A stretch of DNA of 64,000 nt from an uncultured Clostridia bacterium. Its GTDB lineage: Bacteria; Bacillota; Clostridia; Lachnospirales; CAG-274. The stretch is taken from NCBI GenBank assembly GCA_947628755.1, contig CANRBC010000011.1, positions 19,939 to 83,938 on the forward strand, read 5' to 3'. Every line of letters begins with the position of its first letter. The first letter of the stretch is position 1. Of the stretch, positions 1-7,000 are shown in pieces. A program made the translations under genes and the position numbers. Under the pieces are notes generated by a model. The model had not been told where the DNA came from. It saw only the letters and a program-made list of their open reading frames with translations, and ran no database searches.

Positions 1-56
1 AATTATATTGAATGTAAAGAGATGGGTATTCAAAACTACTTTACGAGGGAGTTAAA

Positions 57-1103
57 ATGAAAGAATTAGTTATAGGCAATATAAGAGCAAAGATTCCTAT
101 AATACAAGGCGGCATGGGCGTAGGCATCAGTCTGCACTCTCTTGCGGGCGCTGTTGCGAGAGAAGGCGCTATTGGCGTTATAAGTGCTGCTCAGCCGGGT
201 TTTCGGGAGGAGGATTTTTATACAAACACTACCGAAGCCAATATGAGAGCTCTTGCAAGAGAGATAAAGCTGGCAAAGGAAATATCAAAGGGCGGTATTA
301 TAGGCGTGAACATAATGGTGGCGGCAACCCACTATGAGGAGTATGTAAAGTGCTGTATAGAAAACGGCGCAGATATAATAATATCCGGCGCAGGTCTGCC
401 TATGGATTTGCCAAAGCACGCGGCAGGCTCGGACATAAAGCTCGCCCCCATAGTTTCTTCCGCAAAGGCGTTTAAGGTAATACTTACACGCTGGCTAAAG
501 AAATACGACAAGGTAGCCGATCTTGTGGTAATAGAAGGTCCGAAGGCAGGAGGTCATCTTGGCTTTAAGGCAGACGAGGTTGAAGGCATAGATAATTTTG
601 ACGACGAGATACTTAAGATACTGGAGACCAGAAACGAGTTTGAGGAAAAGACGGGCAAAAAGATACCCGTTGTTTTCGGCGGCGGCGTATACACAAGAGA
701 GGATATAGACCATTGTATTAACGACTTGGGTCTGGACGGTGTGCAGATGGCGACACGCTTTGTAGCCACAGAGGAATGTGATGCGGACATAGCCTTTAAG
801 CAGGCGTATATAGATGCTAAGAAAGAGGACGTCGTTATAGTAAAAAGTCCCGTAGGTATGCCCGGCAGAGCCCTTAACAACAATTTTATCAAAAACATAG
901 TGCCAAAGGGCTGCAAGGTAACAAGGTGCTTTAAATGTCTTTATCACTGCGACCCTGCCACAACGCCGTACTGTATATCCGCAGCTCTTTTCAACGGAGC
1001 GAACGGAGATTTGGACAATGCGCTTATATTCTGCGGAGAAAACGTGTACAGGCTTGATAAAATGACTACTGTAAAGGAGCTTATAGACGAGCTGACAAAA
1101 TAA
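57..1103 (+). CDS. Nitronate monooxygenase family flavoprotein (FabK-related TIM barrel)
   Basis: This 348-residue protein belongs to the FMN-dependent nitronate monooxygenase / 2-nitropropane dioxygenase family, which oxidises alkyl nitronates and is related to the enoyl-ACP reductase FabK. Visible family marks are the N-terminal PIIQGGMG phosphate/FMN motif, the EGPKAGGHLG segment carrying the usual catalytic His, and a GGGVYTRED flavin-binding loop. It has a C-terminal Cys-rich extension (CFKCLYHCDP...PYC), as I recall from clostridial members, and this favours nitronate monooxygenase over a true FabK. The ATG follows a GAGGGAG ribosome site. A terminator follows directly, so it looks monocistronic or last in its transcript. 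The substrate in this organism is unknown. Confidence 0.85.
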   Translation: MKELVIGNIRAKIPIIQGGMGVGISLHSLAGAVAREGAIGVISAAQPGFREEDFYTNTTEANMRALAREIKLAKEISKGGIIGVNIMVAATHYEEYVKCCIENGADIIISGAGLPMDLPKHAAGSDIKLAPIVSSAKAFKVILTRWLKKYDKVADLVVIEGPKAGGHLGFKADEVEGIDNFDDEILKILETRNEFEEKTGKKIPVVFGGGVYTREDIDHCINDLGLDGVQMATRFVATEECDADIAFKQAYIDAKKEDVVIVKSPVGMPGRALNNNFIKNIVPKGCKVTRCFKCLYHCDPATTPYCISAALFNGANGDLDNALIFCGENVYRLDKMTTVKELIDELTK

Positions 1104-1118
1104 ATATTCAACTTAAAG

Positions 1119-1175
1119 AGGATGACATGGGGGGAGAGTCACCTGGCATATCAGGGGATAGTGTCGTCCTTTTTT
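1119..1175 (+). terminator. Intrinsic terminator after the nitronate monooxygenase gene
   Basis: AGGATGACAT at 1119-1128 pairs with GTGTCGTCCT at 1161-1170, allowing G-T pairs. A small inner CCTG/CAGG stem lies in the loop, and a run of six T follows. Confidence 0.65.
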
Positions 1176-1194
1176 GCAGAAAGAGGTTCATATA

Positions 1195-1971
1195 ATGGAT
1201 AATACCCCTATAACAGACAACAGCGTTCTTCTGGAGCTTGCGGACAAAATGAAGCGCGAGGCAACAAGGGAAAACAGGCTGTTTTTCATACAGAGGCTGC
1301 TTGGCTCATCACTTATACTGCCCGTAATGGTCAGTCCCGAGCCTGTGAACAATACAATACCGGAGGATGCGGAGGTCAGCTTCATATCCATGAAAACAGG
1401 CAGCGGCTTCAATTATCTTGTTACATTCACCTCTATGGAGGAAATGAACAAGTGGAATAAAAATCCCAATAAGCTCTATTTCATAAGGCGATACAACAGT
1501 ATAAAGAATATAATACTGGAGGATAAGGAGGGCTACGACGGCTTTGTAATTGACCCATGCGGCTGTAATATAGCCGTCAGAAAGGATTTCCTCATGGGCG
1601 TAGAGAGAGTGAACGACCCCACAATGGTAATACGTCCCGAAAGGGTGGAAACAGAGGGAAACCTAGGACTTATGGCAGTCAAAAACCCGCCGAAGGCTCT
1701 TACGGACGCCCTTGTGAAATACATGAGGACAAGAAAATGTATAAGGTCTGCCTACATAATGCAGACTATAAGAAAGGGAGAGGACAAGGCGACACCTATT
1801 ATTATAATAGACTTTATTTCCGAAGGAAAAGGACTTAAGGAGGAGTTTGACGGAATTGCGGCAGCCGCCCATACCGTTATAAAAAAAGGCGAAAGCATAG
1901 GACTTATGCCCTCCTTTGATAAAATAGCGCGAGAAAGTATAAAAGGCATAGAGCCATTTTACAAGAAGTGA
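1195..1971 (+). CDS. SseB-family protein, two-domain
   Basis: A 258-residue cytosolic protein. Residues about 25-125 resemble the SseB N-terminal domain (LPVMVSPEPV..., then a YLVTFTSMEEM segment and a GFVIDPCG segment). Residues about 140-255 resemble the SseB C-terminal domain, with an IIIIDF strand. SseB-like domains are widespread, and their biochemical role in Firmicutes is not established. I chose the ATG at 1195, preceded by AAAGAGG, rather than the upstream TTG at 1174, which lies inside the terminator T-run. It is followed 9 bp downstream by a second SseB-like gene, and the pair sits directly before the rplJL leader. No signal peptide or membrane segment is visible. Confidence 0.75.
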   Translation: MDNTPITDNSVLLELADKMKREATRENRLFFIQRLLGSSLILPVMVSPEPVNNTIPEDAEVSFISMKTGSGFNYLVTFTSMEEMNKWNKNPNKLYFIRRYNSIKNIILEDKEGYDGFVIDPCGCNIAVRKDFLMGVERVNDPTMVIRPERVETEGNLGLMAVKNPPKALTDALVKYMRTRKCIRSAYIMQTIRKGEDKATPIIIIDFISEGKGLKEEFDGIAAAAHTVIKKGESIGLMPSFDKIARESIKGIEPFYKK

Positions 1972-1980
1972 GGAAAATAT

Positions 1981-2367
1981 ATGAGCAAGAGATTTACCCA
2001 TATAATGGAAAAGGTAAAAAATGAAAATACAAGAGAAGCCAAGACCGAGTTCATAAACGAGCTTCCAAAAGAGAGCTTCCTTGTGCCCATGATCGCCAAG
2101 ACTAAAAAGAATGAAAACGGCAGAGAAATAATAAGCGAGATCTCCCATTTCTCCATTGCCTCAGAGGGTCACAGCTATCTTATGGTGTTCACCTCCGTAG
2201 ACGAAATATCCAAATGGAGAGACGACGTTCAGTTTTTGGAGCTGGATTTTCCTGCTATAATGAGCCTTGTGGAAAAGGAGGGCGTAGGCTATACCGGTAT
2301 CGTAATAGACCACAGCGGTACCAATATGGCAATAGGCAGAAATATACTTGAAAAATTGAAAAAATAA
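1981..2367 (+). CDS. Single-domain SseB-like protein
   Basis: A 128-residue protein that aligns with the N-terminal half of the preceding gene: an FLVPMIAK strand, then SYLMVFTSVDEISKW, then GIVIDHSGTNMAIGR. It looks like a shorter paralogue that arose by duplication and kept only the SseB N-terminal domain. The ATG at 1981 follows GAGGAAA, 9 bp after the neighbouring stop, so the two are probably co-transcribed. The function is unknown. The rplJL promoter begins only 3 bp after its stop codon. Confidence 0.7.
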   Translation: MSKRFTHIMEKVKNENTREAKTEFINELPKESFLVPMIAKTKKNENGREIISEISHFSIASEGHSYLMVFTSVDEISKWRDDVQFLELDFPAIMSLVEKEGVGYTGIVIDHSGTNMAIGRNILEKLKK

Positions 2368-2369
2368 TA

Positions 2370-2398
2370 TTGACAAACTTAACATGATGTGTTATTAT
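2370..2398 (+). promoter_or_regulatory. Housekeeping promoter for rplJL
   Basis: A perfect -35 TTGACA at 2370-2375, a 17-bp spacer and -10 TATTAT at 2393-2398. It starts at once after the SseB-like gene and drives the L10 leader and rplJ-rplL. Confidence 0.85.
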
Positions 2399-2403
2399 AT
2401 CAA

Positions 2404-2516
2404 AAGTGCCGTAGACAGCAGGTGACCCAGTGTCTCAAAGCGTAAGCGCCAGCCGAGGATACATCATTTTTGATTTGTATTTACCACTCTCTGTCTGCCG
2501 ACAGAGAGTTTTTTTA
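2404..2516 (+). promoter_or_regulatory. Ribosomal protein L10 leader (autoregulatory RNA)
   Basis: The transcript leader carries the features of the Firmicute L10 leader: GTGCCGTAGACAGCAGGTG near 2406, then a GCCAGCCGAGGA segment at about 2450, then an attenuator hairpin ACTCTCTGTC/GACAGAGAGT at 2486-2509 followed by seven T. The known mechanism is binding of the L10(L12)4 complex to the leader to repress the operon. The position directly upstream of rplJ supports the call. Confidence 0.88.
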
Positions 2517-2550
2517 TACGGCTCATATTAATACAGGAGGTGTAAAAGTT

Positions 2551-3078
2551 ATGGCTAATGTTGAACAGAAGCAGGTCGTTGTAAACGAGATCAAGGAAAA
2601 GCTCGAAAAGGCTACTTCCGCTGTATTGGTTGATGCCAGAGGTCTTACAGTTGCTCAGGATACTGATTTAAGAAAGCAATTAAGAGAAGCAGGCGTAGAC
2701 TATAAGGTTTACAAGAACACCATGATGCACTTTGCAGTAGAGGGTACCCAGTACGAAGGCTTAAAGGACTACTTTGAAGGTCCAAGCGCTATTGCTATCT
2801 GCTACGAAGACCCTACGTCTGCCGCAAGTATCATCAACAAGTTCAGAAAGAACGCAAAGGTTCTTGAATTCAAGGCAGGCGTTATAGAGGGAACTTGCTA
2901 CGACGCAGAGGGCATGAAGGCTGTTGCCGACATTCCGTCAAGAGATGTTCTTCTTTCAAAGCTGCTTGGCAGCTTCAAGTCCCCTATGGGTTCTTTTGCA
3001 AGAGTTATTCAGGCTATTGCAGACAAGGGCGGCGAGGCTGCGCCGGCAGAGGCTGCGGAAGCTCCTGCGGAAGCATAA
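2551..3078 (+). CDS. rplJ: 50S ribosomal protein L10
   Basis: L10 forms the base of the ribosomal stalk and binds 23S rRNA and L12 dimers. The 175-residue product has the family start (ANVEQKQVVVNEIKEKL), the VDARGLTV segment, YKVYKNT and the acidic Ala-rich tail. I chose the ATG at 2551, preceded by ACAGGAGGTG, because the longer frame from 2470 runs through the leader attenuator. rplL follows 60 bp downstream. rplK and rplA are not upstream as they are in most Firmicutes; SseB-like genes are there instead. Confidence 0.96.
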   Translation: MANVEQKQVVVNEIKEKLEKATSAVLVDARGLTVAQDTDLRKQLREAGVDYKVYKNTMMHFAVEGTQYEGLKDYFEGPSAIAICYEDPTSAASIINKFRKNAKVLEFKAGVIEGTCYDAEGMKAVADIPSRDVLLSKLLGSFKSPMGSFARVIQAIADKGGEAAPAEAAEAPAEA

Positions 3079-3138
3079 AATGCGCATAAACTTTAACTAT
3101 TAACAATTTTTATATCATCAGAAATGGAGGATAACAAA

Positions 3139-3516
3139 ATGGCTAAATTATCTATTGAAGAAATTATTGCTGCTGTTAAGGAACTTACTGTTCTTGAGCT
3201 TAACGATCTTGTAAAGGCTGCTGAGGAAGAATTCGGCGTATCTGCCGCTGCCGGTATGGTAGTTGCTGCAGGTCCTGCTGCAGGCGGCGAGGCTGCTGAG
3301 GAGAAGACTGAATTCGACGTAGAATTAACTGAAATCGGCTCTGAGAAGATCAAGGTTATAAAGGTAGTAAGAGAAATAACAGGTCTCGGTCTTAAGGAAG
3401 CTAAGGAATTAGTTGACAGCGCACCAAAGGTAATCAAGGAAGGCGCTTCTAAGGAAGACGCTGACAGCTGCAAGGCTAAGCTTGAGGAAGTTGGCGCTAA
3501 GGTTACATTAAAGTAA
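3139..3516 (+). CDS. rplL: 50S ribosomal protein L7/L12
   Basis: A 125-residue stalk protein that recruits translation GTPases. The N-terminal dimerisation segment ([16 protein letters not shown]), the Ala/Gly-rich hinge ([14 protein letters not shown]) and the conserved C-terminal domain with [21 protein letters not shown] are all intact. The ATG at 3139 follows ATGGAGGATAAC. Isoleucine codons here are mostly ATT/ATC, unlike the AUA-rich neighbours, as expected for a very highly expressed gene. rpoB, its usual next neighbour, starts only at 21.7 kb. Confidence 0.97.
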   Translation: MAKLSIEEIIAAVKELTVLELNDLVKAAEEEFGVSAAAGMVVAAGPAAGGEAAEEKTEFDVELTEIGSEKIKVIKVVREITGLGLKEAKELVDSAPKVIKEGASKEDADSCKAKLEEVGAKVTLK

Positions 3517-3537
3517 TTTTTTACACCGTATTAAAAA

Positions 3538-3577
3538 AGCTGTTCCGTTGTGACAAGGTCATAATGGAACAGCTTTT
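3538..3577 (+). terminator. Intrinsic terminator of rplJL
   Basis: AGCTGTTCC at 3538-3546 pairs with GGAACAGCT at 3566-3574, followed by TTTT. The loop contains CAAGGTCATAAT, which recurs in a second, weaker copy at about 3818-3858. Confidence 0.75.
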
Positions 3578-3808
3578 GCGTGTCGATAAAATCGACACGC
3601 TTGAAAGAAATGCTTTTTGGCATTTCTTTCAGATAACTAAGGTAGGAACCAGCCGTGTTTTCTGTAATTTAGGCATTTATGCCTAAATTACAGAAAAGTT
3701 CCTGTCCTCGGAGGAAGTGAATTCCTCCTGCGGATTAAGGTCTGCGACGCTTTTTTGCAAACTGTTCTTTACTTGAAATTCATATTTCCTATCAATATGT
3801 TGTTTTTC
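3578..3808 (+). ncRNA. Structured repeat element, copy A (after rplL); possible non-coding RNA
   Basis: About 190-230 bp that recurs after rpoC at 29343-29572. In order it holds a GCGTGTCGAT hairpin, a GAAAGAAATGC hairpin, a constant AAGGTAGGAACCAGCCGTG strand, a 17-bp hairpin with loop TTTA (about 3658-3695), a constant AGTTCCTGTCCTC strand that can pair with AGGAAC, a GGAGGAA/TTCCTCC hairpin, then GTCTGCGACGC and six T. The two copies keep the constant strands but differ in hairpin arms that still pair, which suggests selection on RNA structure. I cannot assign it to a known RNA class from memory. It could also be an elaborate terminator or a mobile repeat. Confidence 0.45.
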
Positions 3809-3817
3809 GACAGCCTG

Positions 3818-3858
3818 AGTTGTTCTGTTGTAGCAAGGTCATAATGGAACAGCTTTTT
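3818..3858 (+). repeat. Second copy of the rplL terminator hairpin
   Basis: AGTTGTTC...GGAACAGCTTTTT with the same CAAGGTCATAATGGAACAGC right half as the terminator at 3538-3577. The left arm has decayed (GTTGTTCT). It is absent from the rpoC copy of the element, so it looks like a local duplication. Confidence 0.5.
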
Positions 3859-3892
3859 GATTGTGGGGAAATTTTTGTTTATATACGTGTCG

Positions 3893-3955
3893 ACTCTTCA
3901 GTCAGTCACGTTCAAAAACAATTTACTCCAAAATTTTTGACGTGACTGACAGCTT
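3893..3955 (+). repeat. TTCAGTCA palindromic repeat, copy 1
   Basis: CTTCAGTCA-GTCACG-TTCAA at 3896-3915 is mirrored by TTGA-CGTGAC-TGACAGCTTCC at 3937-3957. The outer ends match the copy at 46367-46424, while the inner arm (GTCACG versus ACGCAG) differs and stays self-complementary. This is an intergenic palindrome with no coding content. Confidence 0.6.
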
Positions 3956-3959
3956 CCCT

Positions 3960-4168
3960 TCTCTGAAGGGACGCCTTAAGTATACGATTTCTAAAGTTGC
4001 TTATTTACTTTGAAAGACGAAACCTGAGCCGCCGCCAATACCCCAGCCTCCCCTAGCCCGTCAGGGCGTCGGAGGGGAGGGGGACCGCCGTTAGGCGGTG
4101 GAAGGGTCGTTCCAAAGCAAAGGCAATACCATATTACAATAAACAAAGCTTCAACACCTCTGCGCTCC
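3960..4168 (+). repeat. GC-rich interspersed repeat (CAGCCTCCCC family), copy 1
   Basis: It begins around GGGACGCCTTAAGTATA and runs through GCTTATTTACTTTGAAAGA, the core CAGCCTCCCCTAGC...GGAGGGGAGGGGGACC, a CCGCC-GTTA-GGCGG hairpin, GGAAGGGTCGTT and an ATAAACAAAG tail. The same order of blocks occurs at 32405-32640, and parts of it at 29622-29930 and 53090-53210. The short open frame across it is an artefact. Probably a non-autonomous palindromic repeat. Confidence 0.7.
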
Positions 4169-4193
4169 ATATAACACATCTGAGGCTTAAAGG

Positions 4194-4520
4194 CTATTTG
4201 GCAGGCCTCTTTTTCGGCTTTGGCTTTGGCAGCTCTTCATACATAGCATTAAATAAGCCTGTCAGAAAATCCTTATTGTCGACCTCCTCCACCAAAAGCA
4301 TTTCCTTTGCGCCATTGTAGGGCAGCTCGCGAGCAGAATCGGGCATGAGCCTGACTGCTGATTTTGTCGGTTTTACAAGCAGTCTGTCGTCATATATACC
4401 GCCTATAATTTTACCGCGATAATAAATAATATATTCTCCCATCATAGCGCGATATGTTATTTCGTCCAATTCGGATAACTGTTCTAAAATAAATTCCAGG
4501 TATTCTTTGCTTGATGCCAT
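4194..4520 (-). CDS. TfoX N-terminal domain protein
   Basis: A 108-residue protein consisting only of a TfoX_N-type domain: YRAMMGEYIIYYRGKIIGGIYDDRLLVKPT, then a GAKEMLLVEEVDN segment, ending in a basic PKPKPKKRPAK tail. Full-length TfoX is a competence regulator in proteobacteria; stand-alone N-terminal domains in Firmicutes have no settled role. I chose the ATG at 4520, preceded by AGGAGGAAATGTC, over an upstream start without a site. It lies 59 bp downstream of the recombinase gene on the same strand and may be co-transcribed with it. Confidence 0.8.
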   Translation of the reverse strand: MASSKEYLEFILEQLSELDEITYRAMMGEYIIYYRGKIIGGIYDDRLLVKPTKSAVRLMPDSARELPYNGAKEMLLVEEVDNKDFLTGLFNAMYEELPKPKPKKRPAK

Positions 4521-4579
4521 GACATTTCCTCCTGTTTCATTTACTGTACTTAAGTCCAACTGTTTGGCAGCATTACGTC

Positions 4580-5626
4580 TTAATCCTTTCTCAGCTTTAC
4601 TACCCTTGCGGCGTTTCGTCTGTTGTCGTCGCTCATCTGGGCGTAGTGCTTCCTTGTGGTATTTACGTCCTTGTGTCCCAGCACATCGGCAACAAGGTAA
4701 ATATCCCCTGTTTCACGGTAGAGAGCAGTACCGTATGTGCTTCTCAGCTTATGGGGAGATATTTTCTTAAGAGTGGTGACTCCCGCATATTTCTTTACAA
4801 GATTCTGCACGGCTCTTACGCCTATTCTCTTTCTCTGTGTAGAGAGGAAAAGGGCGTTTTCATTTCCGGGCAGAGGATTCATTTCATATCTTTCGGAAAG
4901 ATAGGCTTTTAGAGCCTCCTCAACCTCCTCGCCGAAGTATATTACCATTTCCTTGCCGCCCTTTCGTATTATCCTTACGCCGTTTGTGTCGAAATCTATA
5001 TCGTCTATATCTATTCCTACACACTCGGATACTCTCATTCCCGTACCCAGAAGAAGCGTGACTATTGCCAAATCTCTTTTGCCTGTAATATGGGTGTATG
5101 CCTTCTGCTTTTGTGTCAGCTTATCTCCCGTTTCTATTACATTCAGCAAATCGACAGTCTCGTTAGGCTCAAGCCTTACAATATTTTTCTCATGTATTTT
5201 AGGCGTATTTACAAGAGCCGCAGGATTGGACTTTATTTTTTCCGTCCTATAGAAGTATTTGAAAAGTCCTCTTACGGCAGCCAACTTTCTGGACTTGCCG
5301 TTTTCCCCGTTTTCCTTTTCAACTCCCTCCTCGGAAATATAGTAGCTTATATATTCCATAAATTCGTTAAGGTCGGAAAGCTCTATTTTTTCCAAATCGG
5401 CAAGCACAAGGCTTTTTACTGTCCTGCCCTCGAACTTGGGACTTTCCTCTGTAAGATAATTGAAAAACACTCTGAGGTCGTAGGCGTAGGCAAGACGTGT
5501 CCTTGCCTGTGTAGTGTTGGCTATATCCATGAAATACTCGCGGCAGAAGGAGGGCAAATCCTTCATTACCTGTCTTAGCTTAAGTATATTCTTGTTTTTT
5601 TCCTCACTGTGATAATCCGCTTTCAT
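4580..5626 (-). CDS. Tyrosine recombinase (XerC/XerD type)
   Basis: A 348-residue site-specific recombinase. Residues 15-130 form the SAM-like core-binding domain and 160-345 the catalytic domain. All active-site residues are visible: R198 in GTGMRVSE, K225, H292 and R295 in HKLR, H318 in LGHKD, and nucleophile Y328 in KHYAQ. Its start overlaps the end of the TtcA-like gene by 23 bp, after a GGGTGGAG site, so the two are co-transcribed. The housekeeping-like setting suggests a chromosomal Xer-type enzyme, but a role in inverting or integrating local DNA cannot be excluded. A classic XerC is about 300 residues; this one is somewhat longer, mainly through an insert near residues 95-115 (EGVEKENGENGK). 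Confidence 0.88.
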   Translation of the reverse strand: MKADYHSEEKNKNILKLRQVMKDLPSFCREYFMDIANTTQARTRLAYAYDLRVFFNYLTEESPKFEGRTVKSLVLADLEKIELSDLNEFMEYISYYISEEGVEKENGENGKSRKLAAVRGLFKYFYRTEKIKSNPAALVNTPKIHEKNIVRLEPNETVDLLNVIETGDKLTQKQKAYTHITGKRDLAIVTLLLGTGMRVSECVGIDIDDIDFDTNGVRIIRKGGKEMVIYFGEEVEEALKAYLSERYEMNPLPGNENALFLSTQRKRIGVRAVQNLVKKYAGVTTLKKISPHKLRSTYGTALYRETGDIYLVADVLGHKDVNTTRKHYAQMSDDNRRNAARVVKLRKD

Positions 5627-6341
5627 CTGTTCTCCACCCCTCTATATAAGAACGCTTTATGGCATTGAACGTTCTGTCTTCAAAATGGTCGTATCTCTTG
5701 CCGAGCTTTTTGACCATGTTTTTGATTTCCTCTCTTGAGGTATTGCCGTCAGCCCTGCACTTATTTTTTACAACGGGAAGACCCTCCCGCTTTGCAAAAC
5801 CCTTTACATCTCTTTCGGGAACGTATATGAGAGGACGTATAGACGCTATTTTTCTTCTGCTCAGATAGGTATAGGGGCTGAAACAGTGTATCCTGCCTTC
5901 GTAGAGCAGCGCCATAAGAAATGTTTCTATAACGTCGTCACGGTTATGCCCAAGCGCTATTTTGTTGCAGCCAAGCTCGTCCACCTTGCTGTTGAGAGCG
6001 CCCTTTCTCATTTTGGCGCAGAGGGCGCAGGGATTCTTTTCCTTACGCTCGTCAAATATTATCTGCCCTATGTCCGTTTCCACTATTGTATAGTGTACGC
6101 CTATTTTATCGCAAAATTCCCGTACAGGCGAAAAATCCATACCCTCGAAGCCAAGGCTTACTGTTATTGCCTCCAGCTCGTATTTTTTGGGATAGAATCT
6201 TTGCATTGCTCTGAGAGCTGCAAGGAGGGTAAGACTGTCCTTGCCTCCGGAAATCCCTACGGCAACTCTGTCGCCATCCTCTATCATATTGTAATCCTGA
6301 ACAGCACGTCTTACAAGACTTAATATCTGCTGCATCTTCAT
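5604..6341 (-). CDS. tRNA 2-thiocytidine biosynthesis protein TtcA-like ATPase
   Basis: A 245-residue PP-loop adenylase of the TtcA/TtuA group, which thiolates tRNA. The pyrophosphate loop SGGKDS lies near residues 30-35, the Cys pair CALC near residue 106 and a third Cys in NKCRADGNTSRE. These three cysteines fit the iron-sulphur cluster ligands of the family. TtcA thiolates C32; some Gram-positive relatives may act elsewhere, so I leave the symbol blank. The ATG at 6341 follows GAGGTGATT. The 3' end overlaps the recombinase gene. Confidence 0.82.
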   Translation of the reverse strand: MKMQQILSLVRRAVQDYNMIEDGDRVAVGISGGKDSLTLLAALRAMQRFYPKKYELEAITVSLGFEGMDFSPVREFCDKIGVHYTIVETDIGQIIFDERKEKNPCALCAKMRKGALNSKVDELGCNKIALGHNRDDVIETFLMALLYEGRIHCFSPYTYLSRRKIASIRPLIYVPERDVKGFAKREGLPVVKNKCRADGNTSREEIKNMVKKLGKRYDHFEDRTFNAIKRSYIEGWRTDESGLSQ

Positions 6342-6393
6342 ATAATCACCTCATAGATATAATTATAAATATTTGCAGTCAAAAAATCAACTG

Positions 6394-6422
6394 TTGACTA
6401 ATCCTTGAATTTGAAATATACT
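6394..6422 (+). promoter_or_regulatory. Promoter for the GNAT acetyltransferase gene
   Basis: TTGACT at 6394-6399, a 17-bp spacer and TATACT at 6417-6422, about 30 bp before the start codon. Confidence 0.75.
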
Positions 6423-6452
6423 GTATTTAATAGGCTATAAGGAGATATTTAT

Positions 6453-6947
6453 ATGAAAAATACTATTATACGACAGGCAAGAGCCGAGGATGTGCCTGCA
6501 ATAAACGATATACTCAATTACGCTATATTGCACACCAATTACAACCTAAATGAAAATCCTCGCTCTATTGAGGATGCGGAGATATGGTACAAGGAGCATA
6601 TAGATGAGGACTATCCCATAGTGGTAGCGGAAAAGGACGGAAATGTCGTAGGCTGGGCGTCTCTTTCGTGGTTCAGAAAGTTTTCGGGCTACAGGACTAC
6701 TGCCGAGGTATCCGTGTATGTTTCTCATCAGTACAGGCACAAGGGCATAGGCACTATGCTTGTAACGGAGCTTGAACGCCTTGCAGGAAAGTATCATATA
6801 CTCATAGCCGTTATTACAGACAACAATACGGCGAGCCTTTCTCTCCATAGCCGCTGCGGTTTTGTGCCTATGTGTACTTTCAGAGAGCTTGCCTATAAGA
6901 ATGGCGAATACGTTTCCGTTACCTTTATGACCAAAAAACTGAATTGA
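6453..6947 (+). CDS. GNAT N-acetyltransferase, phosphinothricin acetyltransferase-like
   Basis: A 164-residue GNAT-fold enzyme. The acetyl-CoA pyrophosphate loop is seen as YRHKGIGTMLV (Q/RxxGxG/A), preceded by EVSVYVSHQ and followed by NTASLSLHSRCGF. This arrangement and the start (IRQARAEDVPAINDILNYAI) match the phosphinothricin/methionine-derivative acetyltransferase subgroup. The natural substrate is unknown; toxic amino-acid analogues are typical. It has its own promoter, a GGAGAT ribosome site and no co-directional partner. Confidence 0.85.
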   Translation: MKNTIIRQARAEDVPAINDILNYAILHTNYNLNENPRSIEDAEIWYKEHIDEDYPIVVAEKDGNVVGWASLSWFRKFSGYRTTAEVSVYVSHQYRHKGIGTMLVTELERLAGKYHILIAVITDNNTASLSLHSRCGFVPMCTFRELAYKNGEYVSVTFMTKKLN

Positions 6948-7000
6948 TATTATATTGTTAGGGTGTTGAATAGTATTTACCATAATCCCCAACCGAACTA

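Noticed and set aside
1..56. End of an upstream gene
   Set aside because: 56 bases are too few to identify; only the ribosome site of the first gene is clear.
2470..2550. N-terminal extension of L10
   Set aside because: It translates the attenuator hairpin; the ATG at 2551 has ACAGGAGGTG and the family start.
3991..4179. 62-codon open frame on the minus strand
   Set aside because: It runs across the CAGCCTCCCC palindromic repeat, has a Pro/Gly-rich nonsense product and lacks a ribosome site.
5090..5578. 162-codon plus-strand frame opposite the recombinase
   Set aside because: No ribosome site, and the minus-strand frame has a complete recombinase active site.
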